Below are positions 9,961 to 19,889 of a stretch of DNA of 22,496 nt, piece by piece. Positions within the stretch are counted from its first letter, which is position 1, and every line of letters begins with the position of its first letter. A model generated the notes under the pieces. That model made no database searches, was not told where the DNA came from, and was given only the letters and a program-made list of their open reading frames with translations. Source of the stretch: Blastomyces gilchristii SLH14081 (lineage: Eukaryota; Ascomycota; Eurotiomycetes; Onygenales; Ajellomycetaceae); the NCBI RefSeq assembly GCF_000003855.2, contig NW_003101682.1:5155013-5177508 (forward strand), read 5' to 3'. The translations under genes were made by a program, and so were the position numbers.

Positions 9961-10764
9961 ATATAGAACATTCAATTTCTTTACAGACAAGTTATAAAGA
10001 GATCTGTACAGTGTTATTACACTGTCTTCAAGGCAAATCTTATATTATATCTTGATGTCAGGAAACTTTGCTGCTTCTCTTTCTAAAAAGACATTCTTAT
10101 AATCTGTAAAAAGATATCATATATATTTATCTTCAATGATGAATACTGCTGTTAATCTTGCAGTGAGAATGATGACTTCTTCATCTGTCTTTAAGTCTCA
10201 ATCATCTGCTATATAGTATATTAACTCTATCTTTTTCTCAAGATTCTTTCATTAAAACTCTTCAGATTTCTCTATCACTGTCTCTTTATCAGTGAGATGA
10301 TACTATCATGTCTGAGTAACTCAGTTAATGAGAGAATTGTTTTCTCTTAATTATAAGAGATCTAGAATAATATTCTTATCTATGATATTAACTATATGAA
10401 GAAGCAGACTGCTCTTCTTGAAGATTTCTTCTGAATCTGTGATTACACACTTCACTTGAATTATACTAAAATGATAGCATTTCATTTCATCAGTAAATTT
10501 CATATGATCTGACAGATCTATCTTCTTTCAACTCTTTATCAAAGAAAAGAAATAGAATATGAAGTTAATATTCATTTCAGAGTTAAATAGATATCTTACT
10601 AGTATCTTCTCAGTCAGAGTATGTATTGTAATTATAATATAAACTTAGAGATATGAGAATTATTAATTCTTCATTTCTCTCTCTTCTTTATCTTTTATAA
10701 ATACATTTGCTAGAAGAAGAGTTAACTTTAAAAAGATATCTTTTTAATTTCTTCTCTTCTTCAG

Positions 10765-11480
10765 CTTCTTATAATTACTAGTATAGTGATTATCGCTCTG
10801 CAGTTAAAATAGAGATCTTTATTAAATCTTTTTTAATATTTCTTCACAGTGAGTGAAGAATCAGAATACTTGAAATTCTTCTTTACTTTCTTCACACTGA
10901 AGTCATCACAGCACTGTTTAGATTCTATTATTAATTACTTAGAAGAGATCTTATTAATCTTTTTCTCAGAGAATTGATTATTCAAATAGATCTGAGAAGT
11001 CAGATTGATAAGCTCAGTGTAATTGATTAGTGAACTCTGATACTGTGATATTATTATCTACATCTTATAAGTCAGCTTTATGAGATAAAGCTGTGTCTTT
11101 AATTGATTTAAATTATTAGCTAATTTCTCTCAATATACTTTAAATCTTACATTGAAATTGAAAGAATTATCATTATCTTATTAATATAATGAGTTAAATC
11201 ACTGCACTGCTGTGAAGCTGTAATTACAGTGATCTTCAATTTGATTCAGTAGAAAGTTCTTGAATTCTTCTTAAGTCATTACAGTATCAGTACACTCAAG
11301 CTTTCTCTTCTTAATAACTCAAGTAGTCACAGAGATGTCTTTAAGAAGATTGATAATGTATATTACTTATATCTTATAAGTATTATACTGACTCAGATTA
11401 AGACAGAATTTTCATTCAAAAGTACAGATAAAGCTGTGAAATTCAGATAATATATTTCTCTTATATCTCAGAGAATCTCT
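10765..11480 (-). pseudogene. Gypsy-1 gag with degraded CCHC zinc knuckle
   Basis: The minus strand shows LYFNC near 10812-10798, then after a one-base shift SDNHYTSNYKK near 10795-10765. Together these fit C-x2-C-x4-H-x4-C with the outer Cys mutated to Tyr. Upstream, about 11300-10990, are gag-core segments such as FNVRFKVY*EKLANNL and YTELINLTSQIY. The start codon cannot be placed. The protease between gag and RT (about 10700-9960) is not resolved. Confidence 0.65.
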
Positions 11481-11509
11481 GATCTTAATCTCTCTATCTT
11501 TATAATAGA

Positions 11510-12293
11510 TGTCAGTGTGTAGAGGCCGCAGTAATGACAGAGTGATTGAAGAGCTCATATTAAAATATACAGTAAGTTCAGAAATCTCAGATTTCTGTCA
11601 GAGTAGAGATGTATACACTCTAGAGAATAGTGTAGAGTTTCTCTCAGAGAATGAGATTAGATTAGTCTCAGCACAGATATATGAGATTATATTAATTTAT
11701 TAATAGAGCTCAACTGATTCACACTTGTAATCAGATCAAGCAATTTAAATTATAATATAATGAAACTGAAGCAGTGACTAGTCAGCAGTATTATATAGAA
11801 ATAGTTGTTGAGAAGTTATATAAGTGAGCTTAACTATCTTACTTAAATAGCAAGCTCATAGACTACAGAGTTATTGTGAGAATATCACAAATAAAATACT
11901 TAGTATACTAAGAAGATTGTATGAGAAATGCAGTAACTCTTATATATATTTCAGTCAAAGAAAAATGAATCACTGACTTCTTTAATAGAGAGCCAGTATC
12001 TAGCTATTCTATATAGATAATGAGTGAATACTCTTCTCTCATTTCATGAGCAAGAATAGCTGAAGTGATACCTCAGCAGTATCTCACTACTAAGAAAGAG
12101 TAATCTGCTGATCTCATATAAAAGTAAGATTCTCATATTCATCAATCAGATCTTTCTATGATATATCTGAATGATGTCATAGAGTGATTGAAAACCGGTT
12201 CAAATAGCCTGCGGGATGAATGGAATCATCCGCATGAAAGCGATAAGCTGTGTGAAACCGCAATGAGGCCTTGGGGCGGCCGGGAGCGTGACA
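11510..12293 (-). repeat. Candidate 5' LTR of gypsy-1 (784 bp)
   Basis: On the plus strand it starts TGTCA and ends TGACA, a perfect 5-bp terminal inverted repeat. In gypsy-1 orientation it begins TGTCACGCTCCCGGCC, the style of many fungal gypsy LTRs. It lies directly upstream of gag and directly abuts the gypsy-2 integrase at 12294, so both edges make sense. Against it: no second LTR could be aligned at the left side, no matching target duplication of the right-flank CTTAT was seen, and no tRNA-type primer site follows the edge. Confidence 0.4.
12194..12293. other. 100-bp unmutated GC-rich segment
   Basis: Contains about ten CG dinucleotides, while the sequence on both sides has none for hundreds of bases. 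It includes a hairpin: GCGGGATGA (12211-12219) pairs with TCATCCGC (12226-12233) with one bulged G and a 6-nt loop. It forms the outer end of the candidate LTR. No coding sense recognised. Confidence 0.75.
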
Positions 12294-12839
12294 CTTATTG
12301 TGTAGAAACTTCATCACTATCTTCTCTGTTATCTCTAAAACTGCTTTCACAACTGGCCAGTCAGTAGTATAGTCAATAGCAGTGATTATTCAACAATTTT
12401 CATTTAATGTTCATGATAATATGTCTATGAGATTCATCTCTTATTGTTTAAACAGTTGTATTATATATTTCATCTGATGTTACACTTTCTTATATTCTAA
12501 TTCTTTCTTAGATTCTTTCACAATCTGATAATTCAGGCACTTGTGAGTGTATATCTGAATATTCTCAGCCATGCTTAATCAGTACACTCTTGTTTTAAGT
12601 ATATTCATGAGTCTAGAGCTTTCTAAGTGACTGAATTTCTTATGCATGCAAGTTATTAAGTTGTGTCTAAATGAATATTCTAGATAGAGAGCTTCTGCAT
12701 ATTCTAGATCACAGTAAAGCATAACATCATTTTTCAATTTTCTCAGCTTAAAGTTCAGAAGCATCTCTTCTACTACTTTTATAAGATACTTATCATCTGA
12801 TATCTTATCATTCTTCAAGTGAGAGATTATTATGTTCAC
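12294..12839 (-). pseudogene. Gypsy-2 integrase, N-terminal part
   Basis: An open stretch at 12839-12579 ends in HKKFSHLESSRLMNILKTRV, followed in frame by YWLSMAENI and YTHKCLNYQI. This is the HHCC zinc domain with its last Cys changed to Tyr. The core follows, with IDILS (catalytic Asp segment), IITAIDYTTDWPVVKAV and EKIVMKFLHN near 12400-12294. Family members have the form D-x-IGP, then a VAVDYxSKWPxAKA segment. The remaining two-thirds of the core and the C-terminus are absent here. Confidence 0.8.
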
Positions 12840-13539
12840 TTATTCTGATTTCTTGCATTCTCTCAGTATATTTAATATAAACTTTTCTTGTATCTAGTTC
12901 ACAGAACTGTCACTTATAAAATCAGGTCTGTAACTGATTGTATTAGATATTACAGTATTCAATCTCTTCTAGTATTTAATATTAAGATTGTACACTTGAA
13001 ATTCTGAGATTTAATATATTAAGTGTTTGAAAGATTTCATTATTAATTATAGATAGATAAGACTTTTATAATCTATAATCACTGTTATTATATATCTGTT
13101 ATCAATATATCTATTTTATAATATCAGTGTATACTTAATTACTAGCAATTTCTTTTCATATACTGAGTAATTAAGCTCTATTTAATAGTTTTCTATCATC
13201 ATATGTTACTGAGTGCAGCTTACTGTTCTTACTTATCTGTAGAAGAGTGTCTCTCATAGCTTATTTAAATGTATTTATCTTAATATAAAAAGATTTATCA
13301 TAATCTGATTAAATAAGTACTGAGAATATTATTACATATTCTCTCAGTGTGAGAAAAGTCTCTTCACATACAGTATTTCAGATAATTAACTAAAACTTCT
13401 TCTTTCACAGATTAGTATCTATTTCTCTTAAGAGATCTGAGAGTAATGCAGTTATTCATATGAAATTCTTGATAAATCTATGATAATATAAGACTAAATT
13501 AAGAAACTATTATACATAATATACATTTCTCAGTCACAG

Positions 13540-14105
13540 TTAATTTACTATAATATTCAATTTCTCTGAAATGAAGTGTATACAGTCATCACTTACTACA
13601 TATTCTATAAACTTCAACTCTTTCATTTCAAACACACACTTTATTGATTTGATATAGAGCTTATACTCTATCAGAGTTATAAGCACTTCATTGAGATACT
13701 TCAGATATTCATTATATAAGTTTGAAAAGACTAGAATATCATTGAGATATATAAGATATAAGATTTCATTCTGTTTATAAAGAATTGTATTCATTATTAT
13801 TTGAAAGATAACAGACACATTTGTCAGATTGAATAGTATTATCAGAAATTTAAACTTCTCTTATTATATATTAAATATAGTTCACAGAACTGACAGTTTA
13901 TCTACACAGATCTGTCAGTATTCTAAGAGAAGATCAATTTTTAATAGATATCAGATATTTTTAACTGTATTTAACTGTTATTGAATTTATAACAGTGAAT
14001 ATTCATTCTTGATTATAAGCTTATTAAGTACTTGATAATTAATATATATTCATCACTCTTCATCTGTCTTTTTTATAAATAGAACTGAAATGCTCTACAC
14101 ATTTG
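13540..14105 (-). pseudogene. Gypsy-2 reverse transcriptase
   Basis: The minus strand reads SSVLFIKKTDEE near 14100-14065, YQVLNKLIIKNEYSL near 14035-13990, LKIDLLLEY near 13950-13920, FLIILFNLTNVSVIFQ near 13845-13805, and YLNDILVFSNLYNEYLKYLN near 13745-13685. KCVFEMKELKFIEYVVSDD follows. The active site Y-L-D-D has become YLND. The segment from 13818 to 13540 remains open for 92 codons; the N-terminal half has several stops. Confidence 0.9.
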
Positions 14106-15064
14106 ATAAGAGTTGTATAAGATTATGTTCTAGAAGGTCTGTGATCTGATACTTCTGTTCTTTAAGATATATTTATAGCAGAGAATATGCATTTTGATTA
14201 ACTGATTTCATATTCTCTGTATTAATCTTATGTATGAATTCTCATTCTGATGATAATTCTGATAAAAGATCTGTTTAAAAGATCTTTTCATACTTCTTCA
14301 GAAGCTTCTTCATATATTTATTCTCTTATATATTCTTTATCTTAGTTTTCTTCACTTTCAGATCTCATATGATATACAGAATGCTTTTGAATAAGATCTT
14401 ATAAATTATTCTCTTTACTTATTAATATATAAGCAGATTTAATTCTTCTATATTAGAAGTATGAAATGTTCTTCTTATATTGATTAATAGAATTCTATAA
14501 ATCATTTTCTTCTTATCAGTTAATTAAATATAATATATATATCATTGAATCTGTGAATTGAACTTTTGAAATTAATTAAGTCTGAGAATAAGATTATATT
14601 TTATATTCTGCAGCTCTCACACTTAAATATAGTAAGATTATTCTTTAAAGTGCAAGAGAACTCTTACTCTTATAGATAATATCAAATATTAATTATTAAG
14701 TAATCTTATATATCAGAGATTCTTCACTCAGTGAATCTCTTTCAGTCTTCAGATTATATAATTATTAATATATTATATAAAAGCTTCTATATCTGTTAAC
14801 ACTTTTATAGTTATCTCTTAATTCTTATTCAAGTGCTCTTTATATATTAATATTTTAGATTTTAAGATATTGAGATGAGTATCTGCTTTATTCTCATCTG
14901 TATCTCATTTAAAAGCCTGCTTTCTCTTGATATTTATAGAATTCAGAGAATCATTTAACATGAATATTTCTTTCACTTTGAAGACTTTTTATAGAATATC
15001 AGTGAGTGTCTCTGAGCTTACTAATTCTGCTAGTTTTTTAATTTCTTTATTTTTCTTAACTATG

Positions 15065-15120
15065 TATACTGTGTGTAATTCTTTGTATTATGATTCTGAT
15101 ATCTGTAGTTAAAGCAAGCT
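15065..15120 (-). pseudogene. Gypsy-2 gag zinc knuckle remnant
   Basis: The minus strand reads LNYRYQNHNTKNYTQYT, aligning with CxNCGxxGHxxxxC after Cys-to-Tyr and Gly-to-Arg transitions. Its distance upstream of RT, about 1 kb, is normal for gag to RT. Gag body sequence above it is too degraded to read. Confidence 0.5.
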
Positions 15121-15899
15121 TGATACTTATAATATTAAGGTTTTCACTCAGAAGATTTCTTTTTCAGAGAATTCAGTGCTTTAATAATAATATTCAAATC
15201 TAGATTTATTATATCTAAGTGTGTGACTTATATTATAGAAGTCTGATTATCTATTCTTTATTAAAGTATACTCAATTATAGTATTTTCTATTATAATTGA
15301 CTCACTTGTTTCTATATAATAAGAATATTATATACTTCTTTCATTATATCTGATTATAAGATTAAGTATTTTCATTTCACTCTTAACTCAGATATAAGAT
15401 TATGAATGAAAATCTGTAAATAGAAAGATATTAAAAGCTCTTCATTTAATATAAGATAGTATAAGCTGAAGTGTGTAAAATATAATATAAGATCACTTAC
15501 TTATCTATACTTAGTGAAGTATTTATAATACTTATCTTATATATTCACTTTCTTAAAGTTATATAAAATTCATTTGAAAAACTCATTTTATATTCATAGA
15601 AATAAATATCATTCTGAGTTTATAAGATTTATCTTTTTATCAGCTATTTATAATAATCTTACTTTTTCATATAAAAATATAATAAATCTTAAGACTTATT
15701 AAAATTTTATTAACTATCTGTCTGTAAGTTTATATTTAATTCAATAATATAATTATATCTCTTTTAGTCAGCTGATTGCAGTATTATTATTTTAATTGTT
15801 ATTAAAGCTTAATAACTTTAACAGATCTTCTAACTTAATATATCTCATATTTAAATTTTCATTCTACACAGTAGTCTCTGATAATATATACACTTTTAA

Positions 15900-16638
15900 A
15901 GAGATTATGAATAATTGTGATGAAATCTTCAGATTCAGTATAGTTATTTATCTGTGTAAATATTCAATCTCTTACTATAAATCTAATACCTGGTTTTCTC
16001 TATTCTTATTAATAATAATAATTGTATTGATAAATCTCTTTATTATAAATACTTAATTCATAGTAAATATTAATTGTTATTTGACTTTTATCTCAGTCTA
16101 TCACTGTGTACATAAGATCTTGATTTTATTTAGAATTCTTGTATATATACAGAGCTTTGATTTCAGTTTAACAGTCTCAGCTACTTTTCTTACTGCTTTA
16201 AGTAAACTCTCTGAGAGATTCTGTATATCTTTCAGTTCAGATAGCAGAGAAGAGTATTATTTATATTAACTAGAAAAGATATTTATTTCAGTGATTTCTC
16301 ATTAATTGTATAATGTCTATCTTAATATTACTATATTATTATACCACTATATTATTATATAATTTCTGTTATTATTATATAACTTCAGTGATAATCACTC
16401 TCTCTTTTATTCTTCTGAGTAGAGAGCAGTCTTTTTTAAATCTGATTTATTACTTATATTCTCTTTCTCACATTTCATTCATTTGTATATGATATATGAC
16501 ATTTCTCTGAGTATGAAGTTTTTTCTTAACAAGTGAAGCAGTATTAATCAGATGCTCTTTCACTCACTACTTTTTATACACTATCTTTTAAGATATTCTA
16601 GAATTACACTGATATGATAACTATAAATTACTTTATAG
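15900..16638. other. AT-rich stretch, probably gypsy-2 5' region
   Basis: No reliable motif. A short tandem pair, ACTATATTATTAT, occurs at 16330-16342 and 16346-16358. The gypsy-2 5' LTR should lie here, but I could not delimit it. Confidence 0.35.
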
Positions 16639-17290
16639 ATGAAATTATCATGCTCTGAAGAAGTCTGCACTTCTCACCAGTTTTTAGACATACTATCAGA
16701 TGTGATTCAAAGGTTGCTTGAGCCAGTGTATAATTACAGGTGTACGCTGGCTTCTTATATACTGTACACTAAATTACTTAGTGGCTGCTATGGCACCTTT
16801 ACATTCATAAGCAAGTTCAGAAGCAGCCGCGTTATTATCCGACAGTCGTATGTTCTTCCGAATCACAACACAAACAAAAAGCAAGTCATGCTACAATACA
16901 CTATCAATATATACACTGAATCTGCATTAGTTTATAAATGTCTGAGTTATTTTTCACATCTTGAAGTGTTGAATCAGGGATTGATAGTATGAAGTAAATC
17001 ATAATTTCTCACATTCTAATCTGTCTTTCTGTTTCCCTTTTGCATTTGATAAAGGATAACTAATGTGTATTCTTTTTAACTTTGGAAATTATTTCTTTGC
17101 TTCATCTTCACAGCAATACCTGCAGATCAGCATTTGCTCTACTTTGAATATAATTATTTTGAATTAATGAATATGACAGCACTGAATCAAGCTAAGACAA
17201 TGTTTTCTATTCAACAATTTTAATTTTGCTTGCACTGCCCTTCACTACTACAGTGTGAATTACTCTCTATTGCCCTCCATAGCCTGCTAT
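16639..17290. other. Partly unmutated sequence, possible minus-oriented LTR
   Basis: CG dinucleotides reappear around 16820-16862. On the minus strand, TGTCGGATAATAACGCGGC starts at 16844 and is followed by a TATA-like GTACAGTATATAAGAAGC near 16770-16750, an arrangement like an LTR start plus promoter. No end or partner copy was found. A 117-codon open frame on the plus strand (16639-16992) has no recognisable domain and is probably chance. Confidence 0.25.
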
Positions 17291-17316
17291 CGTGAGTAGA
17301 AGGAGGGGGGTTTTCG

Positions 17317-17586
17317 ATGCAACTGTGGCAGAACTTGGACCACTGCCACCTCTTCCGAACCAGTCTCCGGTTCCTCGATCATTTCGAGTTAATGGGATTT
17401 AAAAAGTCACTAGCTTTCATAGATTATTGGACTGTCCAAAATCATGACGGACAATCAAAATTTGCACCGGACAAAGAAGATGATTCCTCTGATTCATTGT
17501 TTTATCCAACAGTGTTGTCATTAGATACAGAGAGAGCAAATTCATTTCATGCCACCTCGGAGAGACAAGAGAAAACAAAAACATAA
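17317..17586 (+). CDS. Unrecognised ORF fragment at the start of the GC island
   Basis: An 89-codon open frame in near-normal GC sequence. Composition is protein-like, with an acidic patch KEDDSSDS, but I recognise no domain. It overlaps another frame (17549-17908) on the same strand, so at most one is likely real. It could be an exon or a decayed fragment. Confidence 0.25.
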   Translation: MQLWQNLDHCHLFRTSLRFLDHFELMGFKKSLAFIDYWTVQNHDGQSKFAPDKEDDSSDSLFYPTVLSLDTERANSFHATSERQEKTKT

Positions 17587-17908
17587 TGAAATTTCCGACA
17601 AATCTGATCCTACCATTTGAAGGTTAATGGCAGAATTGCGACAGCGACCTATATCCATCTTCACCAACATTCTCCGATCGCAGCCATTGACGTCTCCAGT
17701 GCACGCGGTCGAGAGTAAACGTTCTTGCTTCCGTGCCCCAAGAACCTTAACATATGCATTCATCGCCTTGATTTCTACCGGCTGCCAGTGCCTGTTTCGT
17801 GGCGCCTACCTCTACCTTCTCGATTGCAGGCACGAGTCGCTGATACTGGATTACCATCCAGAGCTATCTTCCAGACCTAACATTCGTTTTTTTATTCATT
17901 ATACCTGA
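17549..17908 (+). pseudogene. Unrecognised ORF starting MPPRRDKRKQK, broken by one TGA
   Basis: The frame starts at ATG 17549 with a basic N-terminus (MPPRRDKRKQKHNEISDK), meets a TGA at 17618-17620, then stays open to 17906-17908, about 120 codons in all. The TGA follows ...DPTI and could be a mutated Trp or Arg codon, matching the mutation type of the window. The middle carries a hydrophobic stretch, TYAFIALISTG. Function unknown; chance openness is possible. Confidence 0.3.
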
Positions 17909-18327
17909 AGCTGCCAAGCCGTGTAAGGCATCGTATGTAGATGTAGCCAAAAGAACGGACGCGAATAGGCTAGCTATGTTAGTGGTGGCGAGGCCACACT
18001 GCTCCAGGACATGAACGTGGAGAGCTACTTGGTGAAGCAGCCATAACTTAATTCATCCGCCAATGGCGCTATTGTGGCGGCTACATAGATGGAGGGTGAG
18101 TTTCTCTCAGAGCCTAGACGCCGCACTAGGCAAGGGATCATCATTGGTAATACTATCTAGACTCGCGCAATGCTGTTACTTTGGTCGTTATCCAGGACAA
18201 GTCGAGAACAGCTACAATAAACCTCAACATTGTACACAGCCCAAGAAAATTTCCACCATCCGACGCCAGCAGATATTGACGCGCATACTATGATTTCTCA
18301 AATATTCCAACTCCCAGGGCCATTATT
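17909..18327. other. GC-island sequence without a recognised gene
   Basis: Normal GC content and retained CG. Short open frames exist on both strands, but none has a recognisable motif. The minus strand directly continues the frame of the nuclease-like pseudogene as NNGPGSWNI before another stop. Confidence 0.4.
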
Positions 18328-19089
18328 CTACGCAGCCAGCATGCCCAGGTACCAAAGTGCGAGCATGACCGTTAGCTGCTCGTTTCCGGGGTTTCCCCGT
18401 GCGTTCCACGGAATCGGTTGAGCAAGATCAAGATTGCCGACATCGTCTCGGCGCCTTACGGGGACTAACTCCAGGTCTGTAATGATATAGCCATACCGGG
18501 CATGATGTTGCTTCATATAAAAATTGAGCTGCGAGAGAACCTGGCGACATTCTCGACAACCTGCTGGCAGGAGGCTGTTTCGCAAATTGCTAGTCCATTT
18601 CCATGATGACTTTACCTCGCCAGGTGCGCGATTCCAACTCGTTGTAGCCGGGATCATCTCGTCAAAGAATGCTGCATCGGGCTTGTAGTTGTCCATGATC
18701 CTGGCACCTTCACCTTCATCGTAGGATACTCTCATAAGCCCTTGAAGGCCTTGATGTTGGTTTCTGATCTGATCAAACATTGCCCGTAGAGCATGTCTGA
18801 TTCAGTTTTTGAATTGTGTCAGAATAAGAGCTCTGAGTTGATTCTCCGAACTGACAATCAGACCCAGCGAAGTAATTGACTCACTCGGAAGAGAGGTATT
18901 ATCGAGCAGCTGGTGATAGCGATTCATAATATGCTGCAGAGTAAACTCTGGCCAGGCATTTAGAGAGTGAATATCTTCCCAGCTGTAGGCAGTATTTGTC
19001 GTATTTGGACCAGGATTGGGCGGGGCGTTGATGCGCACGTGTGGAGGGCCGTTCTGCAAGAAAGCAGCAAGAGTAACTGCGTTGGCCAT
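18328..19089 (-). pseudogene. PD-(D/E)XK nuclease-like fungal protein, disabled by nonsense mutations
   Basis: The frame runs from ATG 19089-19087 (MANAVTLAAF) to TAG at 18330-18328, with an internal TGA at 18804-18802 in the context TQFKN*IRHALRAMFDQ, a likely Trp codon. After the TGA come the PD-(D/E)XK features: KPDAAFFD (PD) and, about 20 residues later, GEVKSSWKW (E-x-K), then a Gln-rich helix and ARYGYIITDLELVPVRR, PIPW, LTVMLALWYLGMLAA. This order resembles fungal proteins with a presumed nuclease fold (PDDEXK_12-like), whose role is not established. The terminal TAG may also be premature because the frame goes on as NNGPGSWNI. It is the only host-like gene seen. Both stops are explained by single transitions. 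Confidence 0.7.
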
Positions 19090-19395
19090 CCAGAAAACGA
19101 CAGTCAACCGAAGGCATTTCTCGAAGCCCTAAATGAGAATTGCATGTGCTAATGCATTGATGGAGCGTCAAGCTGCAGTTTGCCCTCCGTTGACGAAGAC
19201 AGTGGGTGTACTTATATACGAGAAAGGCATGACAAGGATCCATTGTCCGCTGCGAAAGGCGAAATACGTTTGTGAGGTAATAGTGGATGCCGTGAGTGTC
19301 ATCGCCAGTATCCCTCCAGGATCTATTCCTTGAGGTTTGTTCGCTGTCATTCTTGAAAACAGGTGAATCATGTCTCTAGATTCAAGTATAGCCAA
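19090..19395 (-). pseudogene. Possible N-terminal extension of the nuclease-like pseudogene
   Basis: The same frame continues upstream, with a TAG near 19133-19131 and a TGA at 19170-19168, into 75 open codons containing GIDPGGILAMTLTASTITSQ, then YFAFRSGQWILV and FVNGGQTAA. It is in phase with the gene downstream and shows the same stop types, so it may be the eroded N-terminus. The sequence has a mildly hydrophobic middle and no recognised domain. Phase agreement alone has a one-in-three chance. Confidence 0.3.
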
Positions 19396-19508
19396 TGGCG
19401 GTGATAGGAGCCCATTCCCCGGTCAGGCAACTGAAGCCACAGCAGGCAACAAAGCATGGATGGAGCGGCGCAGGTGCGAATGTGTCGAATGGGTGTCACG
19501 GATGGATA

Positions 19509-19875
19509 TGTTGAAGACATATGAATCTTATGTGTATCAAGATCTGCTTGTTATATTATCTGTACACTATCTAATATATCTGATTCATACAAAAGATAGA
19601 GCTATTTATAGTAAAATATATGTGTGAGTCAAGAGAGCTAGTATAAGCAAGTATTAGACAAGTATTGTAGTAAGCTGATGATGATGAGAAATATTGTAGT
19701 AATACAATATTGATGATATTTAGTAGTGTATAATCTCTTTTTTCTGATACACTCTCTTCAGTGAATGTAACATGTAAAAGAAAGTGTAATTGAAGCTGTA
19801 ATAAAAAGAGTGTAGATGAATCTATAGTAAAAAGAGTGTAGATAAATCTGTAGAGATTATATCAAGATAGATTAT
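19509..19875 (-). repeat. Candidate copia LTR (3' LTR of the minus-strand element)
   Basis: Starts TGTTGAAGACATA on the plus strand, so the minus strand ends ...TCTTCAACA, a common copia LTR terminus. A TATA-like ACTATAAATAGCTC lies on the minus strand near 19610-19590. It sits immediately downstream of the copia RNase H end, and its edge coincides with the sharp change from normal GC to AT-rich sequence. The inner boundary, near 19860-19875, is uncertain and no partner LTR is seen. Confidence 0.45.
19798..19849 (+). repeat. 26-bp tandem pair
   Basis: AAAAAGAGTGTAGATGAATC at 19803 recurs at 19829 as AAAAAGAGTGTAGATAAATC, a 26-bp offset with one transition. Confidence 0.75.
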
Positions 19876-19889
19876 TTATTCTGCTTATA

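Larger units (their letters stand above)
5645..11480 (-). pseudogene. Gypsy-1: Ty3/gypsy chromovirus gag-pol, decayed, interrupted by a LINE
   Basis: The internal region of an LTR retrotransposon, about 4.6 kb after removing the LINE at 7910-9117. Order on the minus strand: gag (about 11450-10820) with a CCHC zinc knuckle remnant, a protease region not resolved, reverse transcriptase (about 9960-9340), RNase H (about 9340-7700, split), integrase (about 6900-6290), post-integrase segment (about 6190-6010) and chromodomain (about 5800-5645). This is the chromovirus gene order. Stops occur throughout and several single-base frameshifts break the reading frame. Stops fall at Trp (TGA) and Gln positions, and key residues are altered by transitions. 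No intact protein can be made. Confidence 0.9.
12294..15900 (-). pseudogene. Gypsy-2: second Ty3/gypsy retrotransposon, decayed and truncated
   Basis: On the minus strand, in order: gag-like region with zinc knuckle (about 15900-15065), unresolved protease region, RT (about 14105-13540), RNase H region (about 13540-12850, little readable) and integrase (about 12840-12294). The integrase stops being recognisable exactly at the edge of the candidate gypsy-1 LTR. This is a different element from gypsy-1: its RT and integrase differ at most positions. Stops at Trp and Gln positions show the same mutation process. The upper boundary (5' LTR) is not found, so 15900 is approximate. Confidence 0.82.

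Noticed and set aside
11510..11703. 64-codon plus-strand open frame starting MSVCRGRSNDR
   Set aside because: No motif; lies at the inner edge of the candidate LTR and the ATG overlaps the TGTCA terminus.
12194..12293. Self-cleaving ribozyme or structured RNA in the GC-rich segment
   Set aside because: A stem is present but the hammerhead core (CUGAUGA...GAAA) and other ribozyme cores I know are absent.
14927..15112. 61-codon plus-strand open frame
   Set aside because: Antisense to the gypsy-2 gag zinc knuckle remnant.
18899..19243. 114-codon minus-strand open frame overlapping the nuclease-like gene
   Set aside because: Different frame, Cys/Ser/Arg-rich, no motif; shadow of the real frame.
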